A stretch of 64,000 bases of DNA from positions 2,728,001 to 2,792,000 of the forward strand of contig NC_010175.1 in the NCBI RefSeq assembly GCF_000018865.1, written 5' to 3'. Below, piece by piece: positions 63,089-64,000 of the stretch (position 1 is its first letter; the number at the start of each line of letters is the position of its first letter). The position numbers and the translations under genes are program-made. The notes beneath the pieces are model-generated. The model did not search any database. It worked only from the letters and a program-made list of their open reading frames with translations, and was not told where the DNA came from. The stretch comes from Chloroflexus aurantiacus J-10-fl. Lineage in GTDB: Bacteria > Chloroflexota > Chloroflexia > Chloroflexales > Chloroflexaceae.

Positions 63089-63634
63089 ATGCGTCAGGAC
63101 ATTGATTACATCTTGATTGGGGAAGATCAGATCAAACAGCGGGTTGCGGAGCTGGCTGCTGAGATCAGTGCCGATTATCGCGACCTCGGTGATCTGCTGC
63201 TGGTCGGCGTTCTGAAGGGCTGCGCCATGTTTATGGTTGATCTGGCGCGGGCAATTGATCTGCCACTTGCGATTGATTTCATCGCGGTTGCCAGTTATGG
63301 CGCCAGTACCGAGTCGTCGGGTGTGGTGCGTTTGATCAAAGACCTCGACACCGACATTTCGCAGCGCCACGTATTGATTGTCGAAGACATTATTGATAGC
63401 GGCCTGACCCTGGCGTACCTGCGGTCGCAATTGCTGCGGCGCAATCCGGCCAGTCTGCGCATCTGCACGTTGCTCAACAAACCTGAACGACGTACAGCAG
63501 ATGTGCCGGTTGACTACATTGGTTTTGACATCCCGAATGCCTTTGTGGTTGGGTACGGCCTGGATTATGCAGAGCGCTATCGCAATCTCCCCTTCATTGG
63601 CGTGTTGCGCCCTGAGGTCTACCAGTCAGCGTAG
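63089..63634 (+). CDS. hpt: hypoxanthine phosphoribosyltransferase
   Basis: A 181-residue protein; the start at 63089 follows ACAGGAG. The PRPP-binding motif [14 protein letters not shown] is near residue 95, with [20 protein letters not shown] before it and [20 protein letters not shown] near the end. It salvages hypoxanthine and guanine. The tilS-hpt-ftsH order is widely conserved. Confidence 0.95.
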   Translation: MRQDIDYILIGEDQIKQRVAELAAEISADYRDLGDLLLVGVLKGCAMFMVDLARAIDLPLAIDFIAVASYGASTESSGVVRLIKDLDTDISQRHVLIVEDIIDSGLTLAYLRSQLLRRNPASLRICTLLNKPERRTADVPVDYIGFDIPNAFVVGYGLDYAERYRNLPFIGVLRPEVYQSA

Positions 63635-63672
63635 TTGTGATCCAGATCACATTCTGAGTGTAATCTGTTCCC

Positions 63673-63702
63673 TTGCCGTCGGTGATCGGCTGATGCTATA
63701 AT
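63673..63702 (+). promoter_or_regulatory. promoter of ftsH
   Basis: TTGCCG at 63673-63678, 18-bp spacer and TATAAT at 63697-63702, about 130 bp before the ftsH start. Confidence 0.65.
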
Positions 63703-63830
63703 TCCAACAAGCGGCGTACAGGATGGCTGATTGCCGTCTCGCTCGCATATTCCTCATAAGTGGGGTTCATTCCTCAGTATTGTCTGGTCTACCAGGAAAT
63801 GGCGAGGCAACCCCTCTAGAAAGATGAAGT

Positions 63831-64000
63831 ATGAATGATAATCGTTGGTTGAAGAATAGTTTTGTCTATCTCATCATTCTGGTTGCAGCGCTAGCGCTGT
63901 TCTTCCAATATTTCGGTCAGGGTGCCAGCCAGACTGAGGAGAAAGGCATTGCCGATGTCATCGCCGATGCTCAGGTTGGCCTGGTAAGTGAAATTCAGGC
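63831..64000 (+). CDS. ftsH: ATP-dependent zinc metalloprotease FtsH, 5' part
   Basis: The ATG at 63831 opens MNDNRWLKNSFVYLIILVAALALFF, the first transmembrane helix of FtsH, followed by QGASQTEEKGIADVIADAQVG from the periplasmic region. The gene runs past the window edge after 56 codons. The AAA and protease domains are not seen, so the assignment rests on this N-terminus and on the position after hpt. Confidence 0.85.
   Translation, partial: MNDNRWLKNSFVYLIILVAALALFFQYFGQGASQTEEKGIADVIADAQVGLVSEIQ

Overview
The window is a bacterial chromosome segment of moderately high GC. I infer a filamentous anoxygenic phototroph of the Chloroflexus type. The grounds are the style of the proteins (Pro/Thr-rich linkers, lamin-tail and GGxxxFGYPIS-type modules), the mix of families, the methylcrotonyl-CoA-carboxylase-type carboxyltransferase and dense families of palindromic GC-rich intergenic repeats. 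No 16S or photosynthesis gene lies in the window, so the assignment is inference. Nearly all regular genes have ATG starts behind GGAGG-like sites, and several clear sigma-70 promoters (TTGACA, 17 bp, TATAAT-like) can be read.

Layout. 0-8.2 kb: partial tsaE, a degenerate Mrr-like protein, a zinc/manganese ABC transporter operon behind a promoter with a 7-1-7 palindromic operator, a large CapA-like surface protein, an ANTAR response regulator and a small anchored protein whose start region is duplicated. 8.4-11.5 kb: msrP and msrQ (periplasmic methionine sulfoxide repair) split by a 730-bp repeat block, then an OmpR-type regulator. 11.5-13.8 kb: a gene-free block of mobile repeats. 13.8-26.9 kb: panE-like reductase, bcp peroxiredoxin with a tandemly duplicated 3' end, a STAS membrane protein, a formyltransferase, yggX, a radical SAM/ATP-grasp pair, the transglutaminase/alpha-E/circularly permuted ATP-grasp trio and a fatty acid desaturase. 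27-35 kb: tRNA-Glu, tRNA-Asp, another mobile repeat, S41 and M42 peptidases, cca, tRNA-Val, a lamin-tail protein and a CPBP protease.

35.2-42.8 kb is a disaccharide catabolic cluster on the minus strand: LacI regulator with paired operators, substrate-binding lipoprotein, two permeases, GH65 phosphorylase and beta-phosphoglucomutase. No ATPase gene is present, so a shared one elsewhere is implied. 43-52 kb carries a complete copy of the mobile repeat with a 9-bp target duplication, argS, a GmrSD-like DUF262/DUF1524 protein, a HAD phosphatase and an accessory patch (decayed zinc-ribbon transposase, radC remnant, Fic protein, inactivated IS630 element). 52-64 kb is mostly housekeeping: membrane protein and metallophosphoesterase with overlapping 3' ends, uvrC, acyl-CoA carboxyltransferase, DUF58 protein, psuG, a group-2 sigma factor, tRNA(CAU)-tilS-hpt and the start of ftsH.

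The strongest undescribed-looking signal is a family of 0.47-0.74 kb non-coding elements with 16-bp terminal inverted repeats. One copy has a perfect 9-bp target duplication and internal hairpins show compensatory changes between copies. The most interesting protein context is the CCAEP-tailed radical SAM protein with its adjacent ATP-grasp enzyme.
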